64,000 nt of DNA from Nemopilema nomurai (Eukaryota > Cnidaria > Scyphozoa > Rhizostomeae > Rhizostomatidae), in NCBI GenBank assembly GCA_003864495.1, contig ML133478.1, positions 2,308,981 to 2,372,980 on the forward strand, in the 5' to 3' direction. Within the stretch, counting starts at the first letter, position 1. Each line of letters starts with the position of its first letter. A model generated the notes under the pieces. It was not told where the DNA came from. It worked only from the letters and a program-made list of their open reading frames with translations, and ran no database searches. Position numbers and translations under genes: made by a program. Shown in pieces: positions 11,791 through 23,184 of the stretch.

Positions 11791-14700
11791 TAAACGAATA
11801 AGTTTTGTTCCGTTTCCATATGAATTTTATTCCACTTCTTTCTCCTTTTTTGCCTTTACTTTTCTCTTCAACTTCTTATTCTTTTTCAAATATTTCTTAT
11901 ACTTCACGTCGTCCTCTCTCTTAACTTTTTTCTTTTTCTTCTCTCTTTTCTGCCTTTTTTATCATATTTGCTGTCTTCTCCCTCGTCGTTTTCCTTCTCA
12001 GAGACAAATGTAACCTTTTAAGCCATCTGAGTCCGTTTATGTGAACTGTCCCTCAAATGACAACAATTGCTTGCCAGACTTCGACAAATAATAGAATCTT
12101 TCTCATTTAATTGCAGGTTGTACTTAAATTGAGACTTATTGCAAGCGTCTGCAGAGAAATATTACGATGTCAGAAAGCAAGAGAACACAGAATGTGAGGT
12201 GGGAAACTATCGTCTCAGCACAGCAACTGTAAATGATGAACACGGAGGTCTGTCTATTTATTAAAATGGGGCTTACATTTACGTTCAATGATGGCCCCTA
12301 TAACTTCCCCCTTTCCTTTTTACTATCATTTAAAGGGTTTCTCTAGCAAATATTTCCTAATCTTACTAACCTGTCTTTTTTATGCGAATTTTTAGGCACT
12401 ATCACGAAAATATTGGGCGAACGTTGACTAAAATGTTTTTTTAGGAGGCTTTTTGCCGTCATCATGATGAATTTTTTACTCAAGATGGAAAAAAGCAATG
12501 ATAATGGAGCGGGATTGGCACTTTTTTCAAAGCCGAGAATAGCCAAGTGGATTCCATTCAATGAGCAAAAACTGAGCCAGGCATCGAACCAAGCCAGCTT
12601 TTGTCTACAATTGGTCTGGGTCATAGACCTTTCGAACAGCAACTGGAGAATGGGGAAAAGAACAACGTAAGTACAACGCTTTTACACTCCCAGCATGCCC
12701 GTTTTAAGTTTAAAGATAAGGACTAATTTAGCACAACTTCACTGCAAAGTAAAGAGTAGACAGGAACTTTCGAAATTTAAGAAGTAAATTTAAGAAATTT
12801 GTAGATACAAATGAAAAAGAGCTCTAAAAATTAGCTTCGGGTCACGGAACCAATCATAAGTATAGATAACTGCAACCTATACTACTCACTAAAGTGCTTG
12901 GAATCTAAGTTGGAATGCATGGGATGGAATGCTTTATTCTCCTCTGCGCTACTTGTTGCCGTTGCGCCATCCGCATTACTTAATTTGCGCAGCACAAGCC
13001 TTCAAGTTATCAAATCATCCAGTTAAAATTTTAAATTCCATTCCGCTTCTCCCAGGTGTCAACATGCATTAACCACTAAAGACCTTAAGTCAATGCTCAG
13101 AGCACCCAATTTCATGCTTCTAAATTTTATTCTGTTCAACATTCAAGACAAGGGTTTGTTGTCTAAAAGTAACGATTTTAAGCAAGCAACCCTTTATACA
13201 TGGACGATGTTTCAGGCTATTGGAAAATAAAAGCTTCTGTAGCTCTTTGAAAAAAAAAATTGAGGAAAGTAATTAGACTCAATTTAACCTGCAAATGATA
13301 GTGGCATAAGCAATTCATGAAAGAGGTAGATTCATTTTCAAGTTCATACTTGCACAGCTCATAATTGTGAAGTTAGAGTATTTAAACTGTATCAATGATT
13401 CATTAACTTCAATTAGCAGCACATCATTAAATTAATTGCCCGATTAATTTCATCTTTCATTCGCACCTCTTCACTAATGGTGCAAGGCTACTCTTTTCTG
13501 CTACTCTTTAAAGCTTCTTTCGCTAGATTGACTGATGGACGCCTCTCACCTAGGCAGGAAAAGCTCACGAAGTTTTTATATCAATACAGGAATTGTTATA
13601 ATAGCTGTCAATTATTTTCTGTTAAACGTACACGTTTCAAAACATCCTTGATTTTCAACATTCAAAGAAGAGTGGTAATAAGCTCAATTAAACGGAGCTC
13701 ATAGAAAAAAGTTCTATTTTATGATGGCATCCTGAAGTCCAGGAAAAAACGTACGTAGAAATAAAGAGAGTGTGGAAATCGATGGAATAGTGGCAAATGG
13801 TGAGTTGAAAGGGATGCCTTTCTTTGCATGGTGCATTTCAGCAAAATTGTGCTTATTTCTACCAGGCAAGATCAACCTAAGATTATTCAGTCTCATCCCA
13901 AGCCATGCCAAGGTTTTTGGGAGACATCCATATACGGCTATAAAAGCCATTCAGCCAATGCAATGCAAAAAGTGAGAGACATGTTTAGTACAGATTGCAT
14001 CATTTTATGAATCAAAAAGTGGACTTTCGGAGAAACATCTCCTCCAACTGTTATAGAACATTTGTATTAAGGTAAGATGAGCTGAATGTGTTCATCATTA
14101 CATATTTTGAATGGTAATTTATAGAAAACAAGCACTTTGTAAAAGGGTGTCCAATTCTTCAAGACAAAAGGGGGAGATGAAATTAACTACCATGCTTCAT
14201 TAACACACATTTTTCAAGTCATAAGCTTTTCTATACCAACTTTGTTTTAAAGTAGTCGTCGTTGTCATTTCATGGAATCTTTCATTCTATGATTTGATGC
14301 TAAATGGCAACAAATAGGATTACACGCTTCTATGATTTCTTTCTGCAAACGAATCAATTCCTTTGTGTTTTATGGGGAGATTCCCTAAATGTTTGTAAAT
14401 TAATCCCGACTGTACAAGAATGCAATTGACTTTCTTAATTCCTAGATTCAAATGTTTTTTTCGTGGACTAGCGTTGCCTAGGGACTAGAACACTCACGGC
14501 TAGTAAACACCTGAACACCGCTAGCAAACACCTCTATATTCGAGCATCCATAGCAAACACCAACGGTAAAAATGTCCGGTCCGCATTTCTGTAATGAGAG
14601 TCCCTTCTCCCACCACAGTACAGTTTCGAATGTTTTGCTTCCAAAACACGTTGGTGATTTTTGTTGCTGTGATTAGCAGTAAGTATCCTTACCCGATTTC

Positions 14701-15593
14701 GGCAGAAATCAGCCAATCGCTGTTCGATTAGCACCATTCAAACACGCTAATGCGCATGCTCAAAATTTTTCCTGTGAAAACTTTTGGCGGGGCATTGCGC
14801 TCTAGAGAGACGAGTCACCACTGGAAAAATCTTTTCGACATTTTGATTAAACAGCTAAACTTCGATCCAACCACAAAATCTGTTTGAAATTTCTCTCATT
14901 TCAGAAGTAGACGTCTCTCAAAGTTATATAACTATCTCCAATCTTTAGCAGAAAGCTTTGCGTCTTTTTGAAAATGGTAATTGTTATATTTTTATGTATC
15001 CAAAGAATATGGATAGAAGTCTCTCTTCCAATACCTTTGAAATAACACCCTGGCTTTGTTACGAAAAGGAGACAAATTAGCAAAAATGAAACCAGGACAC
15101 AAATAGAAACAAATGATATACGAGTATGGTAAGCGTTCCTTACAATAGCTGGCGTCTAGAAGATTGGAGAAGGCCTAAGACCACAAGCCTAAGCAATGTA
15201 ACGCTAGTAAGCTGCTTAATTGTATCTCAGTTGTCCGACTGTTTCTCGAACCTGCAAGTTGCTAAGCGCCCAAGTGAGTCAAGGTCATCTCAAACGATCC
15301 AGGTTGCAGCAGGTCGATTTACGTTTACAGTTACACAACCAGAATGTTATGAAACTTCCGAGGGAAAGTTAAAAGGATTTGACCACTTTGCATCACAATG
15401 CAAATCAGGCGAGAGCATAGTTGTTGATGCACGCTCCTCCGTAGTAGCACTTCTCTATAAACCCTCGCAGGGATGGTCCGTAGGCCCGTCAAATGCTGGC
15501 TACTAAAGATGTCCGTATTGGATTCTTGTCAAGGCGCAGGCCCTGGGGGTTTACCCCTCCCCAACCCCCATTCGCAGTTGATTCACCTTTCTC
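11791..15593. other. spacer without a recognised gene
   Basis: Includes a very T-rich tract (about 11,820-11,990) whose 124-residue ORF is low-complexity and not credible as a gene. The word AGCAAACACC is repeated around 14,500-14,560. Otherwise nothing recognisable; the 126-codon ORF at 15,126-15,506 resembles no family known to me. Confidence 0.5.
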
Positions 15594-15725
15594 GTTTATA
15601 CCCTGCACTGAGATGAAGATTATAGGCCCGTGTCCGAAGCTTTCAAACCTGGAAGATTTCTTACTGAGAACCAATCAAATATCACAGATAATGCTTATCT
15701 GCCATTTGAAGAAAATAGCGAATAT
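15594..15725 (+). pseudogene. relic of a cytochrome P450 last exon
   Basis: Translation in one frame gives VYTLH-stop-DEDYRPVSEAFKPGRF followed by LTENQSNITDNAYLPFEEN. This aligns residue by residue with the VYALHRDEKYWSEP / AFKPERFLPEN / INQFAYLPFGEG segment of the P450 genes downstream. An arginine codon has become TGA, the PERF motif is PGRF, and after the LPF motif the heme-binding cysteine segment is lost. It is a decayed fragment of the same exon (exon 5), about 7.5 kb upstream of the first intact copy and on the same strand. I did not find the other four exons nearby. Confidence 0.8.
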
Positions 15726-18193
15726 AACCAAATTAATTTTTTGGATCATCCTAAGGCCATCCAAGCTACAAATTACTCATACACAACTGTGTATATAGTA
15801 ACTCCAAATAGAATGCCCCCGAGCAGCTGTCATGACAGTGCAAAAGAATCACGTCAAAAAGTCTTATTGCTGTGTCAGCTGCAAGTCAATCTTAAAGTAC
15901 GTCCTCTAATAAGCAGCCCCACCCCGCTTATAAATTTTTCGCATCTTTTCCCCACTTTCATCAGGACCCACCTCTTATTGATTTTTCGATTTTAAAACCT
16001 TCATAACTGTGTCCTCCGAAAATGTCATTCCATTATGGGGCTTTCCCACCTACCCCGCACTTTAGATTTTCCGCAGATTACTGACACCCCCTACTTATTT
16101 TGACCCCCAGTTTACTGGCTACCTTAAGAGTACGTAATTTCAGCAGCCTAAATAAAGACATTACGTCATACTTAAAAGCAAGCACACTGCATCTTGGGGA
16201 TGACAGTTCGCAATAATTGGTTTCTAATTCGTCCGTACCCCTTCTCTTTATTACCCTTCTCCACTTCCAACCTTGAGTTGTTCTTCCCCGGACGTTCAGT
16301 GTATTATGTGGCTCCTTATAGCTTTCACATTTACAGCGTGATTTCATGAATGATGGTTCACTTATATGCATTCGTGAATCTACAATTTGCACGAGGGAAT
16401 TCACGAAAGCTTCCACTCTTTATGGGGATGCTCGTGTAATTTTTTCTTACATTCTCTTAATTGGCATTAATTTGAAATTGAACCAATTGTTGAGCACTCT
16501 TGATGCAAAGACATATAGGTCGGTTAACTTCACAACTGCCAGAAAAGAAATGTGCCCATGTTTCAATCGAGTTTCAGACGCCGAACATAAATTAGGTTAG
16601 CGTGAACGTAAATGTCGTTTGAATTATTCGCACCGTACATGCCATCCACCCATTTGGGGGCCACGCGTTCTCCCCGCTTCATCCCCTTTAAAGCACATAT
16701 TGGTGTCTCTAAAATGCTCTTGACAGCTCAATACAACATTATTTATGTCTTCCAGTTTCCTTTTGCTTATTTTCTGCCTTCATTGATGAATGGAGAATGC
16801 AAATTAGTTGGTGAAATATTTTTGGACCTTGTGTTCCTATGAAAGAAAGAAAATCTAGAACGATGAATATCTAGAAACAAACCCCAGTTTGTGATCTTAT
16901 GCTGCCGTTAAAGGCCTTTTATGGTATTCAGAATGCTAAAAGTTGCTTTGATAATCATTGAATTAAAATTTCCAAATACAGCATAATGTTTTAACGAGTA
17001 GCCCTTTTAAATCACGTGATCCAAATAAAACAAAGAGAGTTATTGTTTATGGTCTGGTCACGCTTCCGGTCTATTTTGTAAACTACGTAATGTCGATTGG
17101 CGTTAATGATGGAATACAATACAAGTGCAAGTTTATGTTTACGGTGATTCCCAGGCCTGAACAATTTAAAACGGATGTAGGCTCTGCGAAATCGCAGACT
17201 TGATCCAGCTAACAGACATTCGTTGAGTGGTAGAGGACGTTATTTACGAAGCAAGAAGTCGAACGATTAAACTAGGCCACAAGTCGGAGTCAAGAAAGCA
17301 AGGTAAACTTATTTCTTGTATGTCTTATCTGATTATTGGTCTCTAGTGCAGAATAACCAGCAGTTTGGTTTTAAGCCGAATCAAGGATGCACTGTTGCAG
17401 AATCGAGGTCTACTTTGTTCTGCCACTGAAGATGAGAGTTGCTGTTTTAGGCCTATTGCCGTATTTGATGGCTTCGCGAGTCAAGCATTCTGCTATGAAA
17501 CAATAATGTCTGATGCCTTTGAATGAAAGTGGGAAGTACCGTCTCGAAGTACATCTTGGCTGCTGCATTGTGTAAATAAGTCAATAGAACTTTTGCTTTT
17601 TGATTAATTTGCTTGTATGCAAACGTGTGTGCAGATCATTTCTTTTGTTTTTTTACAAATTCATAATGTTAGGATGAAGCCGAGAAACTGAAGACGTGGC
17701 TTGAAAGCGGCTAGAAATTCTAACCATGTTAAGCATTTTTATCGGATCAAAGTTTTGGCAAGCGATGGGATACGTGGGTGTCAGCTGGCATAGACTTTGT
17801 TTTCGGTCAACTGTTGCTATATTTCCCAAGATGAAGCGTGGGTGAATAAGAAAAAGTCAATCCTGAAGTCTCCGGTTAAATTAAAACTAATTAGGCCCTA
17901 ATAACTGCGGTTCGGGCACCAGGGCGATTTACATTGGCATTTCCGTGGCGATTACATAATTTTGTGCAATGTGCATTTTGATATGACGTAATTGTTATTT
18001 TGGGTTATAGGCAGAGCCGCATTTATGACTGCTTGGGCCATGGACCTAAATTTGGGGCCTCATGGGCTCCTAAAATATGCCAAAGTAGTTCGTGCTATAC
18101 TACTCAATTAATCAAAATCACTTTTTATAGGCTTAGAGAAATTTTGCTTGGGGCCCCCTAAATGAAAAACCGTGGGAAGCCCCAGTGACCATC
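15726..18193. other. spacer without a recognised gene
   Basis: No credible coding region. A CAAG/GTAAAC donor-like sequence at about 17,300 follows a region of moderate GC (17,150-17,300) and could belong to an untranslated exon, but I have no support beyond that. Confidence 0.5.
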
Positions 18194-18202
18194 GGTGCCA
18201 TC
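18194..18202. repeat. 9-bp target site duplication, left copy
   Basis: GGTGCCATC immediately left of the inverted terminal repeat beginning ATAGTCATAAG. An identical copy lies immediately right of the opposite terminus at 21182-21190. Confidence 0.85.
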
Positions 18203-21181
18203 ATAGTCATAAGAGAGAGATAGTCTGGAAGCGAACAATGGGCTATTGTTTATTGCGATTGTACGCGCCTCGAGGTTGAACCAGCAACATCAACAACCCG
18301 AAGGTGCACAATCCGGCTGATTATGGCCGCTAACAAGCACGAATCTCTACCTGTCGAGGAACTTGATGATATTTTGTACCTAATTAACGAAGGATTTCTG
18401 GAATAAGATGAGGATTTGAATTGTCAGATTAAAGATATTGCCATAGAAGTTACCAGAGACGAAGAAAACCCTACAGGTTTCGAATGCAACGTCTGTCGGA
18501 AGGCCTGCAAGTCACGCCGCGGACTATCAAGGCACACAAATTCAAAACATCGTCATGTTAGCACAGTGCTGCACAAACATCTTCTTCTTCTAAGTATTCT
18601 GCCGATGAAATAAGTCGTCAAAAGCTTCATCCACTACAGCTCAAAGCCATCGTATTGAAATGCGCCGAAAAGATCTCTTCAGATGAATGCTTTCCCTCAA
18701 GTTTGCGAGAACGATTTTCGAAGGAATTATTTATGTTCACAAATGATGATGCTGTTGAATTATGGTCGAAATCGAGTATAGCAAGGCTAGGATTTTGTAT
18801 ATTCACTCATTTAATAATGCTAGATCTGGGACTGGGAGGTTGGCAGCTTCTTAAATCATAAAACTTGCTAGCAAAGGTTTTAAGTGACAGTCCGAGAGCA
18901 AACGTTGTCAGCACGAATGTGCGAATGACCTTATTCTATATTTAATGATTACCTACTTAACCAAACATTTTTGAGACAATTTTATTTCCAAACAAATTCC
19001 TGGACGTCAGTCTTTATTAAGTCTCCCACATTGCTAATGGGCTTCCGGAATGACCCAGACAAAAAGAAGAAAGGGCGGGCAAAAGAAAAAGGCACGCAAG
19101 GCTTTTTCGCATTTTTAAAGTGAAATGCAAATTAACAAATTTTAACCACACCAGGGGAAAAAGCTGGTGCACACCAGAAATTGTTGGTGGTGCACACCGG
19201 CACACCAGGCTTTTTGCTCGTGCACACCTGAGATCTCGTCGAAAAGTGCCATACTCTGCAGACCAGGGCAATTTTAAGGATTTTTGAGTGGTGGGCATCT
19301 TTCTAAAGGGCCCACACTTATGTAACGAAACTAGGAGCATAAGAGAGAGACTCTACCGATGTTGTCTATATTCATTCAACAGCAAGACTAACTCTAAAGT
19401 GAACAACGCACACACATAACATGAACGGAAGGTAATAAGAGAACAATACGAACGTCACAATACATGTTGACAAACAAACACATTGCCATTAAATGGCGTT
19501 AACTGACAACATGACTCAACAGCACATGCGACTTTAACATGCAACTGAGATATTACGAAACATTACACACTAAGCCAACCGTTACACTTTTACACTACCA
19601 GAAATGACGTAGAGAATGACACAGAACTCTTAGGATTGGGGCTTCAGATTGTGCTATATACTGAACTATTTTAGGGTTGAGTATTTTGCCTCCAAGCTAT
19701 GACGCAACCGTAAGCACTGGTGGCTATTATGCTAAGAATGGGCTCAAAACACGAGACACTTGTGATATACTAATTTTAAGGCAATATCTCAGTCTGAGTA
19801 AGGTTGAAAAATGCAAGAAACACTAAGATTTTGGTAAATCGAGCAATGAATCGAGTTAAAAGGTGGATGAATAAAAAATATAGTAATATAAAGATTGCTA
19901 TCAAAATTGATTGAGCCCCAAAACTTGTTACCAACCTTTTGAAACACCGGTTACTTTTATCTCTAAGGGCCACAAAATGGCCGACATTTAGGGCAAATGT
20001 AGCATTTTTCTTTTCAGTGGTGGGGAACTCGTAGGGCCCGGTGGGGCAATTCCCCCACCACTCAGTATGTTACAAAATGCCCTGCTGCAGACTGGACACA
20101 GAACAGATCAGAAGCAAATATCAAAAGCTTTGAGCAGTTATAGATAAAGAAAACATAAATATTAGGTACAAATCCAAAGCTGATCCTCGGAGAAGTGTCT
20201 TTCACAAATATATATTTTGTTTGTATCAATTTGACGCTGGAGGTTCTGATCAATGACCCGATCTTTAGTGACAACGTTAGTCCTTCTTCGTCGATATTTT
20301 AAATAAATCAATATTTGGAGTGACTCCACCAGCCTAAACGCCTATTAGCTAACCACTCTTGAAAACTAGCGTTGGTTTTTTGCGACCCAGTAATACATTT
20401 TTCATCATGATTTTAAATGAGTCCAGTACCAGCATCAGTGGTCTAGCCATCCTGGATGCCACAATTTTACCAGTGTCTGGACGACGAAACCCAAAGGCTC
20501 ATTTTCGAAGGAACCTTAATAAAATCATCTGCTGTTAACAGTCGCTTATCCTCGTTGCCATTGCAATATTTTACGAAAGGAAGTTAACGCGACAGAACTG
20601 CAAATTGTCTACTCGTGAACTGACCTCATAATAAACATATGAACAGCAAGGCATTGACTTATGGTTCAAAGGCCAATACAAAACGAAACAAAAATACATA
20701 AAATCTCAGAAAATTAGATTTACAACAAATTTCATAAATGTTTTAAAACATGGAAGGAATACCATGAAGGCTTCTCCCAAAACAGATCTCATAACATTTT
20801 AGTTGGGCAGTGGCGAAAATATCGGGCAAAATCTTATGAACACCCCCGCAAAGAAAAATGCTAAGTTACTCCCCTGCGTTAATCAATTCACTTTTCCATT
20901 TCTTGTTGGTTTCGCTATATGGCAAAGGAATCTTAAAAATACTAAACTCTTTATTTCTTCTTGATGTTGAACATCCAAAGATCGAACAATTTGCTTCAGG
21001 CATTTGGAAAAACTGCGAACATACTCGGAAGGCAATTAAAACCATACACCATACACCACAAAACAACGCGACGAACAAAACGTGTGCACCTTGGGAGGTC
21101 CGGGCGCTAGGAAAATCTTTATCAAAGAGCTAGAACAATAGCGCATTGTTCGCTTCCAGACTATCTCTCTCTTATGACTAT
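18203..21181. mobile_element. 2,979-bp DNA transposon with 48-bp terminal inverted repeats
   Basis: The first 48 bases (18203-18250, starting ATAGTCATAAGAG) are repeated inverted at 21134-21181 with one mismatch. Both ends are flanked by GGTGCCATC, a 9-bp direct repeat. A 9-bp duplication is usual for Mutator-like elements, but one alternative alignment gives 8 bp (hAT- or P-like), and I see no diagnostic transposase core. The interior holds a broken C2H2 zinc-finger ORF near the left end and about 2.2 kb of AT-rich sequence. Short GTGCACACC words are repeated at 19,160-19,230. Superfamily is left open. Confidence 0.88.
18323..18861 (+). pseudogene. broken zinc-finger ORF inside the transposon
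   Basis: An ATG at 18323 opens a frame that meets a TAA after 27 codons. The same frame then continues through a C2H2 zinc finger (FECNVCRKACKSRRG, then LSRHTNSKH; C-x2-C-x12-H-x4-H) to a stop at 18613. A shifted frame carries on from about 18,590 (DEISRQKLHPLQLKAIVLK, later FSKELFMFTNDDAVELW) to 18861. One in-frame stop and one frameshift therefore interrupt what looks like a single element-encoded protein. I do not recognise the family beyond the zinc finger, which may have bound the element's ends. Confidence 0.65.
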
Positions 21182-21190
21182 GGTGCCATC
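21182..21190. repeat. 9-bp target site duplication, right copy
   Basis: GGTGCCATC directly after the right terminus (ending GACTAT), identical to 18194-18202. Confidence 0.85.
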
Positions 21191-22646
21191 GATTCTGCCC
21201 TAGCATCTGGCTAATGCGTTTATTTATTCTCGAGCTTTCACTCTAGATTTATCGTAAAGTTAATTTTGCACTTAGGTCGAGTAGAATTATTTGATGCTTT
21301 GGTTTATTGAATTCACAATGTGTAATTATCAGAAATTTATGTCCACAAAATGCGAGCTTTCAACGTTCTTTGATTGCCTATATGATTTTGCTATTAAAAG
21401 AGGGCCGTTAATAGCAACAAACAGCGAAGCTACGGCTACGGGCAGAGGGCAGAGGGCTTTTCACTATAAGCTGATGGTCTTTGTCTGCAAGCCGAAGGCC
21501 GTTGAAACCAAAGCCTACAGTCGTAACTGAAAAGACTTGCCGTAGAGGCATATCAACAAAAAGGGTGTGTCCATTTTTTGTTCTGATGACCACACCCTTG
21601 ACCCTCGTGACTTTCTCTAATAGCAGTTCGAAAACTCTCCCAGCCGCCCCTGCATCTGGCTAATGCGTTGTTAAGATTGGCTAATAAAACCTTATGATCA
21701 TTTTAAAGAGTAAAATAAATAATGGATGATGACTACATGACTTTCGTTGTGAAAATCGCAGGATCTGCGCAGAAAGTTCACCGGAGGCTGTAAGAAATTG
21801 TTCGTAGTAAGGCTCCCGGGGATTCTGAGCGCTCTAATGTTGCCATGGTTTCAACGAACCAAAACGGTCATTGTTTTTTTGTTATTTCCTCGTTGCTTTT
21901 TTGGCAAATGAACTTCATTAATTCGATAACAAATACATTGTATTTATTCTGCATTCTACATGTCATTAGCTCATCTTACTCTTTCCTTTTCAATAAACAG
22001 TCTGGTATCATTTCCACGTGGTATTTCTTCTACACATGGTAGAAGGATAATATTATCTTTGTATCGCCCACAATCAGCTAAAAGAGCGTGGAGTTGGTGT
22101 TTTCGGAATCGCCCGAAAATACCTCAGAATTTGAAGTCTTTCATTATTGTAAATTTGATCCTTCGTGTCTTTCTATATTCTCATCCAAGGGGAAACGGTG
22201 TGGCCGCTCCTCAAATGACATTGGATTTTGTGTTTTGTTATAAAATCAAAGTTTATATTCTGGTCAAGAAGAAAGTACCGATTCTTAATATCCCCGTCTT
22301 GTGTTTAAACACCATTTTGATGGTCTCGAAAAAGCACTCATTTTGATGATTCGCCCCCAGTCTTCCCAACCTCCGTCACACCATGCATGGAGTTTTAAAC
22401 AATTGTTCGTTTAAGTGAGATTCCAGAGTTATGTTTAAGAGAGACGAGGGTAGGCATTTTGTCACTTCGGACTAGAAGCAACTCTCTGATTCCGGGAATT
22501 TTTGTCTTCATATTTGGCAAGAATGGATCAAAGAATTGGAATCTTCGTGTTGAAATTAGTCTGTGCCAAAAATTAACCCCATTTACATTTACATTCAGCT
22601 TTTACATTTCTGTTGAATATCTTCACAGCAGCAGCAAATTACGTTT
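21191..22646. other. spacer with a 20-bp direct repeat
   Basis: CATCTGGCTAATGCGTT occurs at about 21,203 and again at 21,652, so the intervening 450 bases may be a small duplication or insertion. The ORFs here show no recognisable domain. Confidence 0.45.
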
Positions 22647-22727
22647 AAATCTAAAAAATATCAAATTGCGGTCAAATCTAAAAAATATCAAATTACGTTC
22701 AAATCTAAAAAATATCAAATTGCGGTC
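22647..22727. repeat. three 27-bp tandem repeats
   Basis: The 27-base unit beginning AAATCTAAAAAATATC is repeated at 22647, 22674 and 22701, with partial copies at both sides. Being a multiple of three, it reads as NLKNIKLRS three times in one frame, which explains the ORF found there; it is not evidence of a gene. Confidence 0.9.
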
Positions 22728-23184
22728 AAATCGCATAAGATATCTAAATATTCAAAACAAAGTAACTCGCGACCGAAGGGTCCAAAAACACGATTTTTTC
22801 AGTATAAACAAAGGTAAAATTGTAAATTAGGTTTGATTGGTAAATTTCTTTTGTTACTAGTATTTTAACATAGTTATTAGCTCTTATTTTAATCTTTTAA
22901 ACAGGTCAGGTTGAAAAACATATGTATGAGCCTTTAACCTGTATAAATATTATAAAATGAATGAAAATGAAAAAAATGAAGATTTCAACTCTGATGTTCA
23001 TTTTTGAGAAAGAGCCTTAAATATCAGAATGGATACAGAATGGATGACATCAATGCGAATCGGAGAAGTACATGTATGATAACTATCGCTAGAAACTTTC
23101 ATTATTTTTTGCAAGATCTGAAATTAGAAATATTTTGTTTATTCATTTTGTATTATTCATTCGTCTGAACAGGGTTAGTTCAGC
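22728..23184. promoter_or_regulatory. upstream region of P450 copy 1
   Basis: AT-rich sequence directly before the first P450 start codon. An acceptor-like CTGAACAG lies about 12 bases before the ATG, suggesting a 5' untranslated intron as in the other copies. No TATA box or xenobiotic-response element can be assigned with confidence. It is not similar to the regions upstream of copies 2-4. Confidence 0.35.

Noticed and set aside
11639..12013. 124-residue Phe/Ser-rich ORF
   Set aside because: It is a translation of a T-rich low-complexity tract.
15126..15506. 126-residue ORF just before the P450 relic
   Set aside because: I tested it for P450 exon 1-4 motifs (hinge, WxxxR, AGxDT) and found none; no other family recognised.
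19141..19215. Repeated GTGCACACC words as a possible CRISPR or operator array
   Set aside because: Spacing is irregular and the stretch lies inside a eukaryotic transposon; it is just local short repetition.
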